From Rotaria macrura (taxonomy: Eukaryota; Rotifera; Eurotatoria; Philodinida; Philodinidae): 64,000 bases of DNA. Positions 1 through 11,797 of this stretch are shown here, piece after piece. Numbering within the stretch: position 1 is the stretch's first letter; every line of letters starts with the position of its first letter. The stretch lies in NCBI GenBank assembly GCA_900239685.1, contig OENT01000002.1:310001-374000 (forward strand), read 5' to 3'. Made by a program: the position numbers and the translations under genes. The notes under the pieces were generated by a model, which had not been told where the DNA came from, ran no database searches, and saw only the letters and a list, made by a program, of their open reading frames with translations.

Positions 1-3000
1 TATTATTGAAAATGGCTAGTTAATGACTGCAGGTCTTTCTTGCAGTTGATACCATCATGAGGAGGAAAAAAATATCAAAACTCAGCCGAAGGATATCATG
101 TTGATTGAGATATTTCACTTAAGGCTTTGTTTGTTCTAAACACTAGTCAAACAAAATAGGCGAGTTAATTACTATGCAGTTTGAAAGAATTAATGGAAGT
201 GAGTGTGAACTATTGAAACATATTTATGGAGACTAAAGATGAGGCAAAAATACCCTGTATTAAATGCTTTTCGGTTTATAAATAATGCACGTCAAAATTA
301 TGTGCGCATACGATGATACTATACGTTAATAGTATAAGTAGAATATTATCGAGAAACTTTTAACACATCCCATAGCCAAGTAGAAATATTCTCGATTGCT
401 GAATAATTATTCACTATTCGTGGCTATGAAATAGTGTACAACTTAAAAAGTTTATAGGTCCCGTTAAAAATTCGTCTAGTCGTGTTCATCAGTTAATAAT
501 GAGAGAATATCTTCATTTCTAAGCTGAAGAATAGCCCATTAAAATGTTAGTAAATACCTTGTCAAGCGGTACATTAATACAGATGCTTGAAATCGTATAT
601 ATATTACTAGACTTCGTATACAAGTTAATCATCTCCTTATCTTATCAGAGTGTGTGCTGTAGACACCAGAAGTTTTTGAAATTTTAATTATTGGATATTG
701 AAACAACGGGATAGGGAAGAAAGAAATTATTTAAACGTCATATATTTGAAGTCTACTTTGAGCCTGCATTCAATATTTCATTAAACTAAAATGAATTCAA
801 ACAATCTTAATGTTTAAGATTCATTCAGAATATAAACTGATCTCTTTCATTTCATAATAGAAAAACAATACTTGCGATTCTTCATCTAAAGTACGTGAAT
901 GTTGTAATGCAAAGATGACACTTTAATGAAGTATTTTATAAGCAAGCAAACTTGCTACTTTTAATGGCTTTAAAGATTTGGATTATATTGTTGTTATCGA
1001 AAAAGAGTCATACGGAAAGTAATCAAACGTATGTAATTGAAAAAAACACAGTTCACCTGAGAACATTCCTAGAAAAATGTCGTGAAGGTGAAATATATTA
1101 ATTAGCACTCGTTATGACAGTAATCTAAAAGAAAAACGTAAAGATATGTTGAGTATAGTATAAAAAAAAATACTTGAAAATGACTGAAATTCCTCTTCTC
1201 GTCAAACATGGTATTATATACGCTTAATACTTTTATTACATTTTCAATAAATAATGTGACTAAGATTAGTATAGACACACAGATACACACCTCTATATAC
1301 GTATATGTAACTACCTCAACAATGTATACTGTAACCGACTGAAACACTAGATATGATAGAAAAAACAATTAAGGGACTCTATAGAAGTTTTTTTTTCAGT
1401 ATGAATACATGATGAATTATTTGAAACCTTTAAATCGACAGAAAAAAACGTATAGCTAACAGAAGAAGTAATTCAATAATAATGATGCCTAATCGAAGGT
1501 TTAATATCTGTGTGTGACAAATCGTGAATTATATAATTTTCAATCGAATAAAAGTCCAGAACTAAACTAACGTTTCAAAGTAAAAAAAGATGAATGTTTC
1601 TATACTGAATGGCATTTTTACTATAATATTAAACGTTATTTGAAGCTGAAGATGATCAAACATAGATATATAAATAATTTGTCGTAAATTAATAAATAAG
1701 GAAGCTGATACTACTTTTACGATGCAGATAAAAAGATTTATATTATGTTGTGTAAGAATAGTTTTAAAATTATTCTAGTGATTACAACGTATTTATGACC
1801 AGGAAAGTATATTTCAATGGGAACAGCACAATCAATGACCCGTTGGCTGTATTAGTTTTTAATCATCTCAAAGAATTTTTTTATTCTGAGTCTCAAAAGT
1901 TTTTCTGAAAGATGCTCCGTTCAAATTTTTATAGGATTGTATTATAGGTTTCATCCTCGACTTTCAAAACAAAAACAAATACTTAACAGATAGTATAGTG
2001 CGGAAGCTTCGAAAGATTCAACTTTCAATCATAAGACTCAGTTGTTTTGAGTATACTTGTTGAAATGTGTTCAACTATCGAAATAAGCAAATAGTCATTT
2101 TCTAACAATTGAAAAACTCTAATTATGAATTATGCTCAAAAAATTTTTGTTTTCAACAACCATCATAGAAAGTGATTATTTTCTTTTTTCGAATTAGTCA
2201 CCTCGACGTGCTTCGAAACGTTAACAGCAGTATTCTTTTATTTGTGATTTAGATTGCATTTTGACGATCGTTTTGCATTGTAATACTTGATGGAAACTGA
2301 TTCTATTATATATCATCAGTAAGAGCATCAATCTTTAGTTGCACTTCAAAACTATTCAAGATACTTTATCAGAAGAGAACCATTCAAGAAAACAAGTTTA
2401 ATAGCTAGACATACATATTTAATCTTCGGAGAATTATAAGTCTACTTTTTCTCATTGAAAACTTGACTATACATCTATAATATATTTCTGTAGAGAATCT
2501 TATGGTAGATCTTTTCGAAATGCACTTAAACTTTGAGCAAAACATATGGACCCGACCAGTCAAATACACCTTGAAGTTTTTTTCTCTTCTTCTTTGAATT
2601 CGATATGTTACTTGAGTTTATATCCGAAGACGATATTGAACCGAAATATTTTTCTAGTAACAGTGTTGACTCATGAAAACTCCATTTGAAGTTTTTGCTT
2701 GAAAATATCCAAAATGTGATGTCTCTTTTTACTGGGGCTGCATAGTTATACTCAAAAACGTCGTCTGTCAAATGGATGTAACTCTATTTCACTAAAAATG
2801 CTGGCCAAATAAGTCTAGTATGTCGTTATAATTTGTTTTTTTTTCAACTGTAGGAAAACTCGTTTATATTCAAAGTATGAAACAAAGATATTTGAAGTGA
2901 CATAGTAAGATAATATCTTACTCATTCGATCACAGTTGTCCAACGAAAGATTGAGAAACATATATTTTCTAGTTCAATTTTCGATGTTGATTGTAAGTTA

Positions 3001-4984
3001 TTGTTTTTTACTACTTGATCTGCTAGTAACAAAAACATAATTTATCTTGAAAAGTGATAATATCATGATATTGACCATCGACTGATTAAAACCCATCATG
3101 TTTAACCAATGTTGATGTGTGAATTTGATTAGTTGTTTATTAATGAACTTAGGTCGACGACTTCAGGCCATCACTATTCACTGCATTCTCTCAATTCATG
3201 CATTATATACAGACATCACTCATCAAAATCTCAGTACACAACTGAGAGAAGAATTGTACGAGATATTATCTGACGCTTATTATTAGGCATTCTTGACCAT
3301 TCTGAATTGTATTGAAACGAAACAAAAAACCGAGAAAGATCCGTTCTTAATATGTTATGTTCTGAAAAGACCATATTATCTCGTAAGAATAACATGATAC
3401 ACTAACTGTCTTGGAGGACTTAATATTCTCAAGTACCTATTCGTCCCCTTCCCATGTAACTCCATAATGAATATAATGATCTCAAGGGCTGTGTATGAAT
3501 ATAGTTCAAAATAAACATTTCTTTGTTCATTTTGTTTTAATTAACTATTTTACTAGCAGTAAAAGCTCTAGAGAAATGATCACAACTTTTAGTTTTACTA
3601 GATTGTATTGACTGGTTTTTTAAAATCTCAATAGACTCGATATGGCCACGACTATGTCATGTCGAAAATGAACAATCTTCTTGTATGATTATATTGACCA
3701 TGGAGAGAAGATATATCCGAATATGAAATTTTATCAAATTTTCAACAAATAAAAGAACAACTACTTTTGATATTTTTTCTTGTTGTCAGTCAAATAACAG
3801 ACAAGAAATAATTAGATTACTAACATTGATCGAAATCTGTCGAATACAGTTAATAAGCTTTGCTTAAAATAGTAATAAATATATATCTCGAATGATTCAG
3901 TCATTCCTATATTGAAACAAATAAGAATTGCTCTATATAATAGATACCGTTATGGCAATATTCATCAACACGTTTTTGAATATGATAAACTGTGAGGGTT
4001 TCTTCAGCCTAATGGCAAAGCTTCATAATTAATCGTCTTAGTCATGTAAGAAGGATTCACGACGATACATCGTATGTTTGTGGGGCTTTTCAAATTACTT
4101 TAAACTATCAACAAGATAAGAGGCAATCATTTGCTATATCATCATGAATAGTACCATCATTGAGCTAATCATTATTATATTATTACAATAAAAAACCAAT
4201 GAAATGAAACAGTTCTGAACGGGCTTAGTACCATTGATCGAGACAATCTTTGAGTTACCTAGACTCGGTGCTCTCAATAAATAATAACATTGTTCCCGAA
4301 CACACAGCAGTATGTCAAAAACAAAATCTAATACAATTATCTCGACAAGTAAACTAAAGACGCATAAAACATGCCTGATCTTAAGTCTTCAATTGAATGC
4401 AAATGTGTACCGATATTTCGTGATTCAAATATTATCAGTCTTGTGTTTCAACATGTAGCTATTTACTGTGATTTTTATTTCGATGATCTTTGAATATAAC
4501 TCGACTAATTTTTATAAAAAGCTACCTCTTCGAAATGTGTTTTGCTATTTTGAATGTTTACAAATGCGAGTTTTAGATAACAATCAAATGCATTATAAAG
4601 AAGAAAAAATCAATGCAGAAGATATGTTGTAACCTTGATTGACATTCATTCAATGAGTGTTTTACTTGATTTTACATGGATGGTTTATTCTTTTTTTTGA
4701 TCTACTCAATCTTGGTTTCCTTTTCTGAATAGTTCTCGATAATACACTCTGACACGACAAACAATCGAACAACGTGGACGCATTTACATTCTTGTGGTTC
4801 GGATTCGATTACTTTAAGTGCCGAGCTCCATCTACTGTTAAATGAAGTATTAGGTTTCTAGATTGAAAATATGGTGACATGTCTACTGTCAGCAGTAGAA
4901 TGTCATGTCATTCACTTTTATTTTACATACGTAAAATCACGTAGATACGTATGTAAGATATTTCAAACAGATAGTTCGATTCAC
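1..4984. other. Gene-free AT-rich DNA
   Basis: No reading frame here has a recognisable domain or plausible splice partners. The longest frames (1102-1368 minus and 2526-2771 minus) are isolated, have AT-driven composition and match no family I know. I saw no tRNA cloverleaf, no tandem array and no long inverted repeat. Confidence 0.6.
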
Positions 4985-6775
4985 TACCGATGTAGCCGAT
5001 TTTCATAAATAATGTACATTATAATGTATTGAAACCTTAATGCATTATAGTGTAATTGTATCCATTGCTCATTTATCGCATTTTAATTCATTGAAAATTT
5101 CATATACCACACTGGCTATACAGGACCTGTACAATCATATTAAATCCTTATTACAATCACCATAGTTGTATCTCAATGGTCGTGGACAACTATCCCTATC
5201 TTATTCTCTATCTATACGCATCCCCTACCCTTAATCGAAGAACTTATCTCTATCTGCCCCGGAAGCATAATCTATCTCAATAACTTAACTTAATCCCTTA
5301 ACTTTCATTAACCCTCTTATATATATTTATCCCTCAACGTATAATTTTGACCATATCCGTAACAATCTATAACAGAAGCCAAAAATGAATACTTAAGTTT
5401 ATTACTATTTAATCCGAACTTATCTTATCGAACAGTATCGATATCAACCTAAAACACAGGAAAAAGATAAAGAAATCATTTTAATACTGAATTGGAACTT
5501 ACCATTTTGAGCAGATCGATAAGAGCCTAATACAAAAAACAACGCAGTAACAACACTCTAAAAAAATAGGTTTCTTACCGAACCCCCGAAAAAAGTTTGG
5601 TAGATTTGAAAAAGCTTGTAAATGCATTTAAATGCTCAAAAAACGATTTTTGAATTCTACGAAATCTTTAAAGGTTCTTTCCTTGGGCACACGGGAAGAA
5701 CCTTTTTTAAGTTCCGTAGAGAAAAATAACTTTTTGTAAAAAAAATACGAAACCTTAAAGGCTTCGTAGAATTCAAAAATCGTTTTTTGAGCATTTGAAT
5801 GCATTTGCAAGCTTTTTCAAATCGATCAAATCTTTTTCGGCGGTTTGGTAAAAAACTTATTTTTTAGAGTGAACTTTGTTATTCTTGAATTCAAACTAAC
5901 GACATGGATAATGTTGAATTGTAGTTGAAAGCGGCAACAGTTCAAGAACATATATATAACATAAGACTGTTCTAATAGTATTAAAATGTTTTCAGATTTG
6001 GAAAAAAATGATTCATGATCTAATCCATTATACTTGATACTGTGAACAGTTTTGGGTTCACCAGATACATCTGAAACTGAACAGTGATGAAGAGGGAAAA
6101 CTTCTTCTCAGATGTTTGAGGACTGTTATCGCTTTCATTCTACAGAATATTGTAAAAGCCTTCGAAACTCGAGTAGCCTATCGTTGTATCGAATAGAAAC
6201 TCGATATCGGATTTCTGTTCCTAAGTGCACATTTTCGCGACTAAAAAAAACTCAGAAACTCTTTGACTTGCCTGCGGAAATATTTTGGAAATTGAAAGGG
6301 TAATCTGTTATATTTTTTATTAGTTCTTCAACTTGCGCAACTCTTATTGAAAAGCACCTGATACACAGAGAGCTGAGAGTCAAACATCTGCCTGTCAAGT
6401 CACTGTTTTCATATCTCTTATATGAAAATGATGAATTATCTAATTTAAAAACATTACTCTAAATAATGCGTTGAATCGTAATCTATTATCTTAAGAATCC
6501 ATTATTTGGAATAATGCATTGTAATGCAATGCAATTTTACTGCATTCTCAAACCATTTTCACATTATTGGAAATTTCTGCATTGTTCTAAATAATGAAGT
6601 TCAATCTATTGAAAATCTAGACGTTATCCTTCATTTTCATCATTCTTTGAAGTAATGCATTAAAATGCATTAAAAAGTTAAAAATAATTAATTATAATCC
6701 ACTAATTCATTATTTTTTAAATCATGGAAAATAATGGGTCGTTTTTCTATTACTCTTGCATTATCGGCTACATAT
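4985..6775. mobile_element. Possible decayed DNA transposon with degenerate ends
   Basis: The left edge carries GATGTAGCCGAT (about 4990-5001) and the right edge carries its near inverse ATCGGCTACAT (about 6762-6772). Just inside both ends are repeated AATGCATT-type motifs: 5010-5060 on the left, and four or more between 6455 and 6680 on the right. Short inverted ends plus subterminal repeats are typical of hAT-like elements, but the matched ends cover only about 18 bases, no transposase is readable and no target duplication was found. The interior holds a G-poor stretch (5190-5340) and a complete smaller inverted-repeat element (5554-5871). Confidence 0.3.
5554..5871. mobile_element. MITE-like inverted-repeat element, 318 bp
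   Basis: The two ends are inverted copies of each other over more than 100 bases. The left arm starts CACTCTAAAAAA and runs through AAGCTTGTAAATGCATT to the TTTGAATTCTACGAA segment near 5664. The right arm is the same series inverted and ends TTTTTTAGAGTG at 5871. Between the arms lies a second small hairpin (AAGGTTCTT/AAGAACCTT, 5690s). There is no coding capacity; the 60-codon frame at 5628-5810 is only a reading through the palindrome. No clear target-site duplication is visible, so the superfamily is undecided. CACT-type ends occur in CMC elements, but that is only suggestive. Confidence 0.8.
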
Positions 6776-9037
6776 GGGTAATCTCAAATCGTTTTGTGAT
6801 AGGCATGGACAGCATCGTGTGAGCATTTTTATTATTTGGCGACAAAGCTACGCCTTGGTACCATTTTAGATTATTCTTCGATGAATGAGAACTAACTTAA
6901 GAATTTATAGACATTCTTTCAACTATGTATTACCAAACAGAAAAAAAAGAAATTGAGAATGATTCTACAGATGAAAACAAATCTTTCACTTTGACTTTTC
7001 TCTCAAGATTCATTTTATTATATCATATAATACAGGGCATCAATAGTAAGTCATCGTTTATTAGAGAAGACACATTGATGATCATGAATTGATCAAGAAT
7101 TTCGTCACTGGACAGTATGAGAATAAACTTGTTACTTATCAAAATAAAACTTGCAATCAATTTTTTTCTCTAGAATTATGATATCATCTAAAAGACAGAT
7201 ATGATGTGGATAATATTTTTGTTTTTACGTTCTATCGAGACGTATGTCCAAATTATTGATTGATCGTTCATAATTGTTGACAAATGCGCACTATCTCACA
7301 AAACTAAAGATATAATACTATAGAGAAAAAACTAGATCATATTAGTTTTGACTCTTTTTTAGAGTACTTCAACACTTAATACCTCTGTACTCTGCATGTC
7401 ATTGTTTTAAAACAACAAGTCATGGATATATCTATTCTCAAATGAAATTTAAATGAATTTTGTTTAACTTCTCTACTAAATATCTAGTAACAACAAAAAG
7501 TCTGCTTTCTATTAGGAATTAGCTGAGAAAATAAAATAAGATGATGTATTCAATTTACTGGGATAGAAATGTGACAATGTTCAATCGGCGTTTATTCATA
7601 TTCAGAGACTAAATCTTCTTCCAGAGTAGAAGACATTGAATCTGCAATAACGTCTCATTTCTTTCATAAATTGTAATTAAAAAGGTTTTTTCAGAAAACT
7701 AAAACTATTTGCAAAAGTTTGTAGCTTTTATGAATTTTTTAGGGGTTTATTTGTTCAAAAATGATGCTTGTCTCAATCTGTTAGGATTCTCATTGGAAAA
7801 TCCTTGAAACTAAGCATATTTTGACTTCAATTCCCTAATTAAAGATTCATTTTTCGAGGAACACGATTAATTAAGGAAGGTCTTTTGATGTGACTAGCGT
7901 ATCGTTCGTTCCTGCAGAGGATCGTCTATTATGAGATTTGCTACAAAAACTTGAGGGGCGGATTCTGCTCTATTGGGGGAAGTGGCTTAGTAGAAAATAT
8001 TTTTATTAAAATCATCACGTAATAAAAGACCCCAGATCTTCTATTATGTTCCACCATACTTTTTGAAAATTTCACCAATATGTGTGAGCGAGAAGAGAAA
8101 ATTACTAGGGAGCCACTTCTAAATGAGTCTTCTAATAGAGAGGGAGCTGTTTCGTTGTGACAAAGGCCATAGGCTCAATTATTAAAAATTACGGAAACCA
8201 CAATAATGGATTGTGGCGCAGAATAATATTGACGAGGAAAATTAGAACTGAATACGAATAAAGATCCAATAATATATTTAACTTGAACAGAAAAAAGATG
8301 AGATTAAGAATTAGACAAGAGAGTAACTAGCAACAGTTACGAGAGACAAGACTATTTGAAATTTAAGTCGATACGCTCGAATGACGAATGGAAGATATTG
8401 GAAGAAAGAATATAGTTATATCTCAATGAAGAGAGGGAGAGTAGATGAAAAAGAAAAAATAGAGAGTTTAAGGTTATTATGAATTCACAGTTTTAGGCGC
8501 AAAGTAATAAGAAAGAAAAAGAGAGGGAAACTAGAAATAGGAACAAGCATGCACCCATGCACATCAAAACACACCAAGATAAGATCAGTGACGGTTATGC
8601 CATTACAGGGTGGGGGGAGGGGGCGCTGTTCTATTATTTAGGTGGTTTAATATGATTCTACCTGCAGCGCAATAGACGTAATTGCCATTTCGAAATTAAA
8701 CATTATGATTTGAGAAACGTATTTAATAAATAAAGTAATAATCCTATAAAAAAATAGAAATGATTTTCGAAACAATTTTTTCATATTTTAAATATAAGTT
8801 TTACATTTTCTTAAGCCAAAATATTTTTTAAAGTTTCATGACTTCAAAGTCAACTGATAGAGCACTCGCGGCAATGTCAAGATTTCATTTCTACGAGCAA
8901 ACTTGATTACATTGTAAGAGAAACAATCACGTAAAGTAAGAAAAATAGTATTGAAAATTAATCTCTACACATTTAAAAAATTTTGATAAATGAAAGAAGC
9001 GAAGAATAAATTCTTTTGCTATCCGTATAAATCTGAA
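5872..9037. other. Gene-free region downstream of the TMEM144-like gene
   Basis: Beyond the right part of the possible element ending near 6775, no coding exon is supported. A G-rich run (GGGTGGGGGGAGGGGG, 8608-8623) stands out in otherwise AT-rich DNA and shares a 14-base core with a C-rich run at 50.96 kb. The last 400 bases before 9038 would hold the 3' UTR of the TMEM144-like gene on the minus strand. Confidence 0.5.
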
Positions 9038-10218
9038 TCAATTACTAATTGGTTTCGATAGAATAATGAAAACAGCGGCAATAATACGAAGTACTGTACC
9101 AGCAGTAAAGACATAATAATTAGTTGATCCAACGATATCCTTAAAATATAATATCGACCAAAGTACAGCTATCGTTGATGGTCCTGTGGATATTAGCGGA
9201 AATGATATTGCTTGACTCAGCACACTATTTGCAAGAAGAAAACCTGCTTCTGCTATTGCCCACATGATTCCAGATATAAATGCAGGTAATATACTTTCTA
9301 TACAAACGTATGGACGATTACGTTTAATACCCATATAAATTAAATAATAAAATGTGGACGATAGAAGAATACCAGTATACAATGCAAATGTATAATGAAG
9401 ACCATTTTTTGACGCATTCGTATATTTATCCTTAATGTGATCTTGTATATATGTACTCGGAGTAAATACAAGACCAAATAATACTCCACTCAAAATTGCT
9501 AGTACAGCTCCAATGATACGCATTCGAATGCTTACTTTAGGTAAGGATGAATTGTCATTCACTTTTATTGATTCATCATCCGTTATGACATTAATAATTG
9601 GTGAGTCATTTGTTTGAACTATCGGTTGTCGATCTGGCATTATTTCTTCTACCTTTCCAGCCCGAATGAAAAGAAAAAGTACACCGCTTAGAACAGCTAT
9701 GACTACACCGATATAATTGAAAACAGGTTTTTCGACTTTTTCTGCAAGTAAACCAAACCAACCGAAATGTCCACTTGCCCATCCTATATGACAAACATTG
9801 AATATTTTATTTCTACGCCATTATCAAATTACTAACCCATAATTAAATTGGATGTGCACCATAATAACATAGAAAAACCAAGGCCATTAATAGTAATGAC
9901 ATATACTGAAAGAATGTTTCCCGTTGTCCATAGAATGCCTCCGATTAAGACAAGTGGAAAAAAAGGAGGATTTCCAATAATAAAATTAATAATAGCACCT
10001 GTGAACCATATTCCACAGCATAGGAAAAATTGAAACGATAGTCCATCACGAATATCATATTTTGCAGCTGGAACAAAATTTGAACCAAAAAAGATAACCG
10101 ATATTAATACAGATATATACCCAACCCATATAGGAGTTGTTGGATTATTCGAGGGAGTGGTTGTATTATATACGATGGTTGTTATATTTGCTAGTGTATC
10201 ATCGTTGAAAACATGCAT
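9038..10218 (-). CDS. TMEM144: TMEM144-like multi-pass membrane transporter
   Basis: Two exons on the minus strand (10218-9837 and 9783-9038) joined across a 53-base GT-AG intron give 375 residues; human TMEM144 is about 345. After a short Asn/Thr-rich N-terminus come about ten hydrophobic helices typical of the drug/metabolite transporter fold. The family-like N-terminal segment reads GYISVLISVIFFGSNFVPA, followed by helices around GGILWTTGNILSVYVI and, in exon 2, YIGVVIAVLSGVLFLFI. The later half has GAVLAILSGVLFGLVFTPS and SGIMWAIAEAGFLLANS. TMEM144 proteins are predicted sugar-type transporters; the substrate is unknown. A hydrophilic loop (about residues 165-200) separates the two halves. 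The start codon lies only 11 bases from the end of a transposon-like element (10229-11797), so the normal promoter or 5' UTR has probably been displaced or lies beyond it. The family call is firm; the exact 5' end is not. Confidence 0.88.
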
Positions 10219-10228
10219 CCTTGCTATA

Positions 10229-11797
10229 CAGGGTGCCTCAAAAATTACCTATCAAAAAGAAAACTGTATATTTCCATCGTGTTTTGATCTAATGAACTAT
10301 TTTTTTTCTGATAATACAGAAAACTTTCGAGTTTTTATTCCTTATTAAAAAGTTTCATAGCACCACAAAGAACTATTCTCATTCATTTAAAACAGAAAAA
10401 GTCACACTTCTACCAAAAATAAACGATAGATTTTGGACTTCTGCAGTTTGATGCAAATTTCTCGTGTTCTTAGTTTAAAAAAAAAAGAACTTTTAATAGT
10501 TTATTTGAATCTTTGCGGTTTCCCTATCCCATCTCAATTCTTAAAAACTTCACTAGATCCTCACAAATCTCTTTGCATTGAAAAGACCTGAAAAAGTTAG
10601 TGACTAGAGTTAAAGTTTGTTGAAGTACTCCGATAAATAGTGAAGAAATTAGTAAATGTATTCGAGAACTTACTGAAAAATCCTTCTTTGTAGAATTATT
10701 TTGTTGATCATTTTGGTTTAAAAAAATTTCTGTTGTCATCAGGTATTATATTAATTTTTTAATAGATTTTATTTCTTTTTGACTAAAAATCTTGAGATCG
10801 ACTATTTTTGTTTCCCCATCCGACAAAGCCTTTTACGGATCACGATTCCGTATTCAGGAATCGAATATTTGGAAACTTGATTAGGTTTTCGAGTATAGAA
10901 AACAATATATGCATATAGTCGATTCGATAGTCGTTTAAACTAGGTGTGCACCACTACCAGTCTACTGAGTACCCAGTGTAATTGGGTATCTATATAACTC
11001 AACTCATTATCAAGATGAGATTGTCTAATGTATTAATATAATAAAGTTACTAACTATGAATTGAATCGTAGATCAGTGAAATAGATATTCAGTTGAACTG
11101 GCATCTCGCTAACTAGTATTTGTGCAGACCTAATACAATCCTAACTCTATAGACCTTAGATCGACTTACAAACGGTACCTTACTGATTTGATAATGAGTG
11201 GAGCTATATAGATACACAGTCCCCAGTTCTGTGCTGATACTAGTGCATATCCAGTTTAAACATCCCCTTATTTGTAGTGTCTTATCATTGTTCTGCTGGT
11301 TTTAGTGTGCATGGCTTATTTTTCATGCTGTACTGTACTCCTGCATACTTTAATTGAGAAAAATGTTTCTACTCGTTGGAAATAAAAATATAAACATAAG
11401 ATTAAGGGTTAATCTTGCAAAACGAAATTCAAAACTACTCCGAATAATAGAAGTCCTAGTTTTACGAATCCTGAGCTATTTCTCAGATCCCAGAAATTCC
11501 TTTCACTCTCAAATACTAGTACCCGCTGACATTTACGTAGGGCGTGTGCAGTCTGAAAAGAAAATAGATTCTAAGTTTTTATATGTGAAAATAGTATTTA
11601 CAGTTTAGCTAAAATCAGGACCGGGACATAGGCTGGAAAAAAGTCACCATGCATATCCCTAGTTAACACTTTCTGCTGCTATATGAATGAAAACTTGTAG
11701 GTTTTATCTACTGTCTAGAAAACCATCAACTCATTTAGTCAGAGGACCATGGAGATATACATTTTTCTTTTGGGAAGATGATTTTCGGGACACCCTG
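10229..11797. mobile_element. Non-autonomous or decayed DNA transposon with long inverted ends
   Basis: The left end begins CAGGGTGCCTCAAAAATTAC (10229) and the right end, read inverted from 11797, begins CAGGGTGTCCCGAAAATCAT. The two can be aligned without gaps for at least 50 bases (through TGTATATYTCCAT) and weakly for about 20 more. Ends of the form CAGGGTGTCCC are common in Tc1/mariner-IS630 elements, which target TA. TA does precede the left end, but TT follows the right end, so the duplication is decayed or the assignment is wrong. No transposase frame survives in the 1569 bp; the longest frames (10524-10739 and 11354-11608) are not recognisable. It abuts the start of the TMEM144-like gene. 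Confidence 0.8.

Noticed and set aside
2526-2771. 81-residue frame on the minus strand as a gene
   Set aside because: Isolated, low-complexity Ser/Asn/Lys stretch and no recognisable domain.
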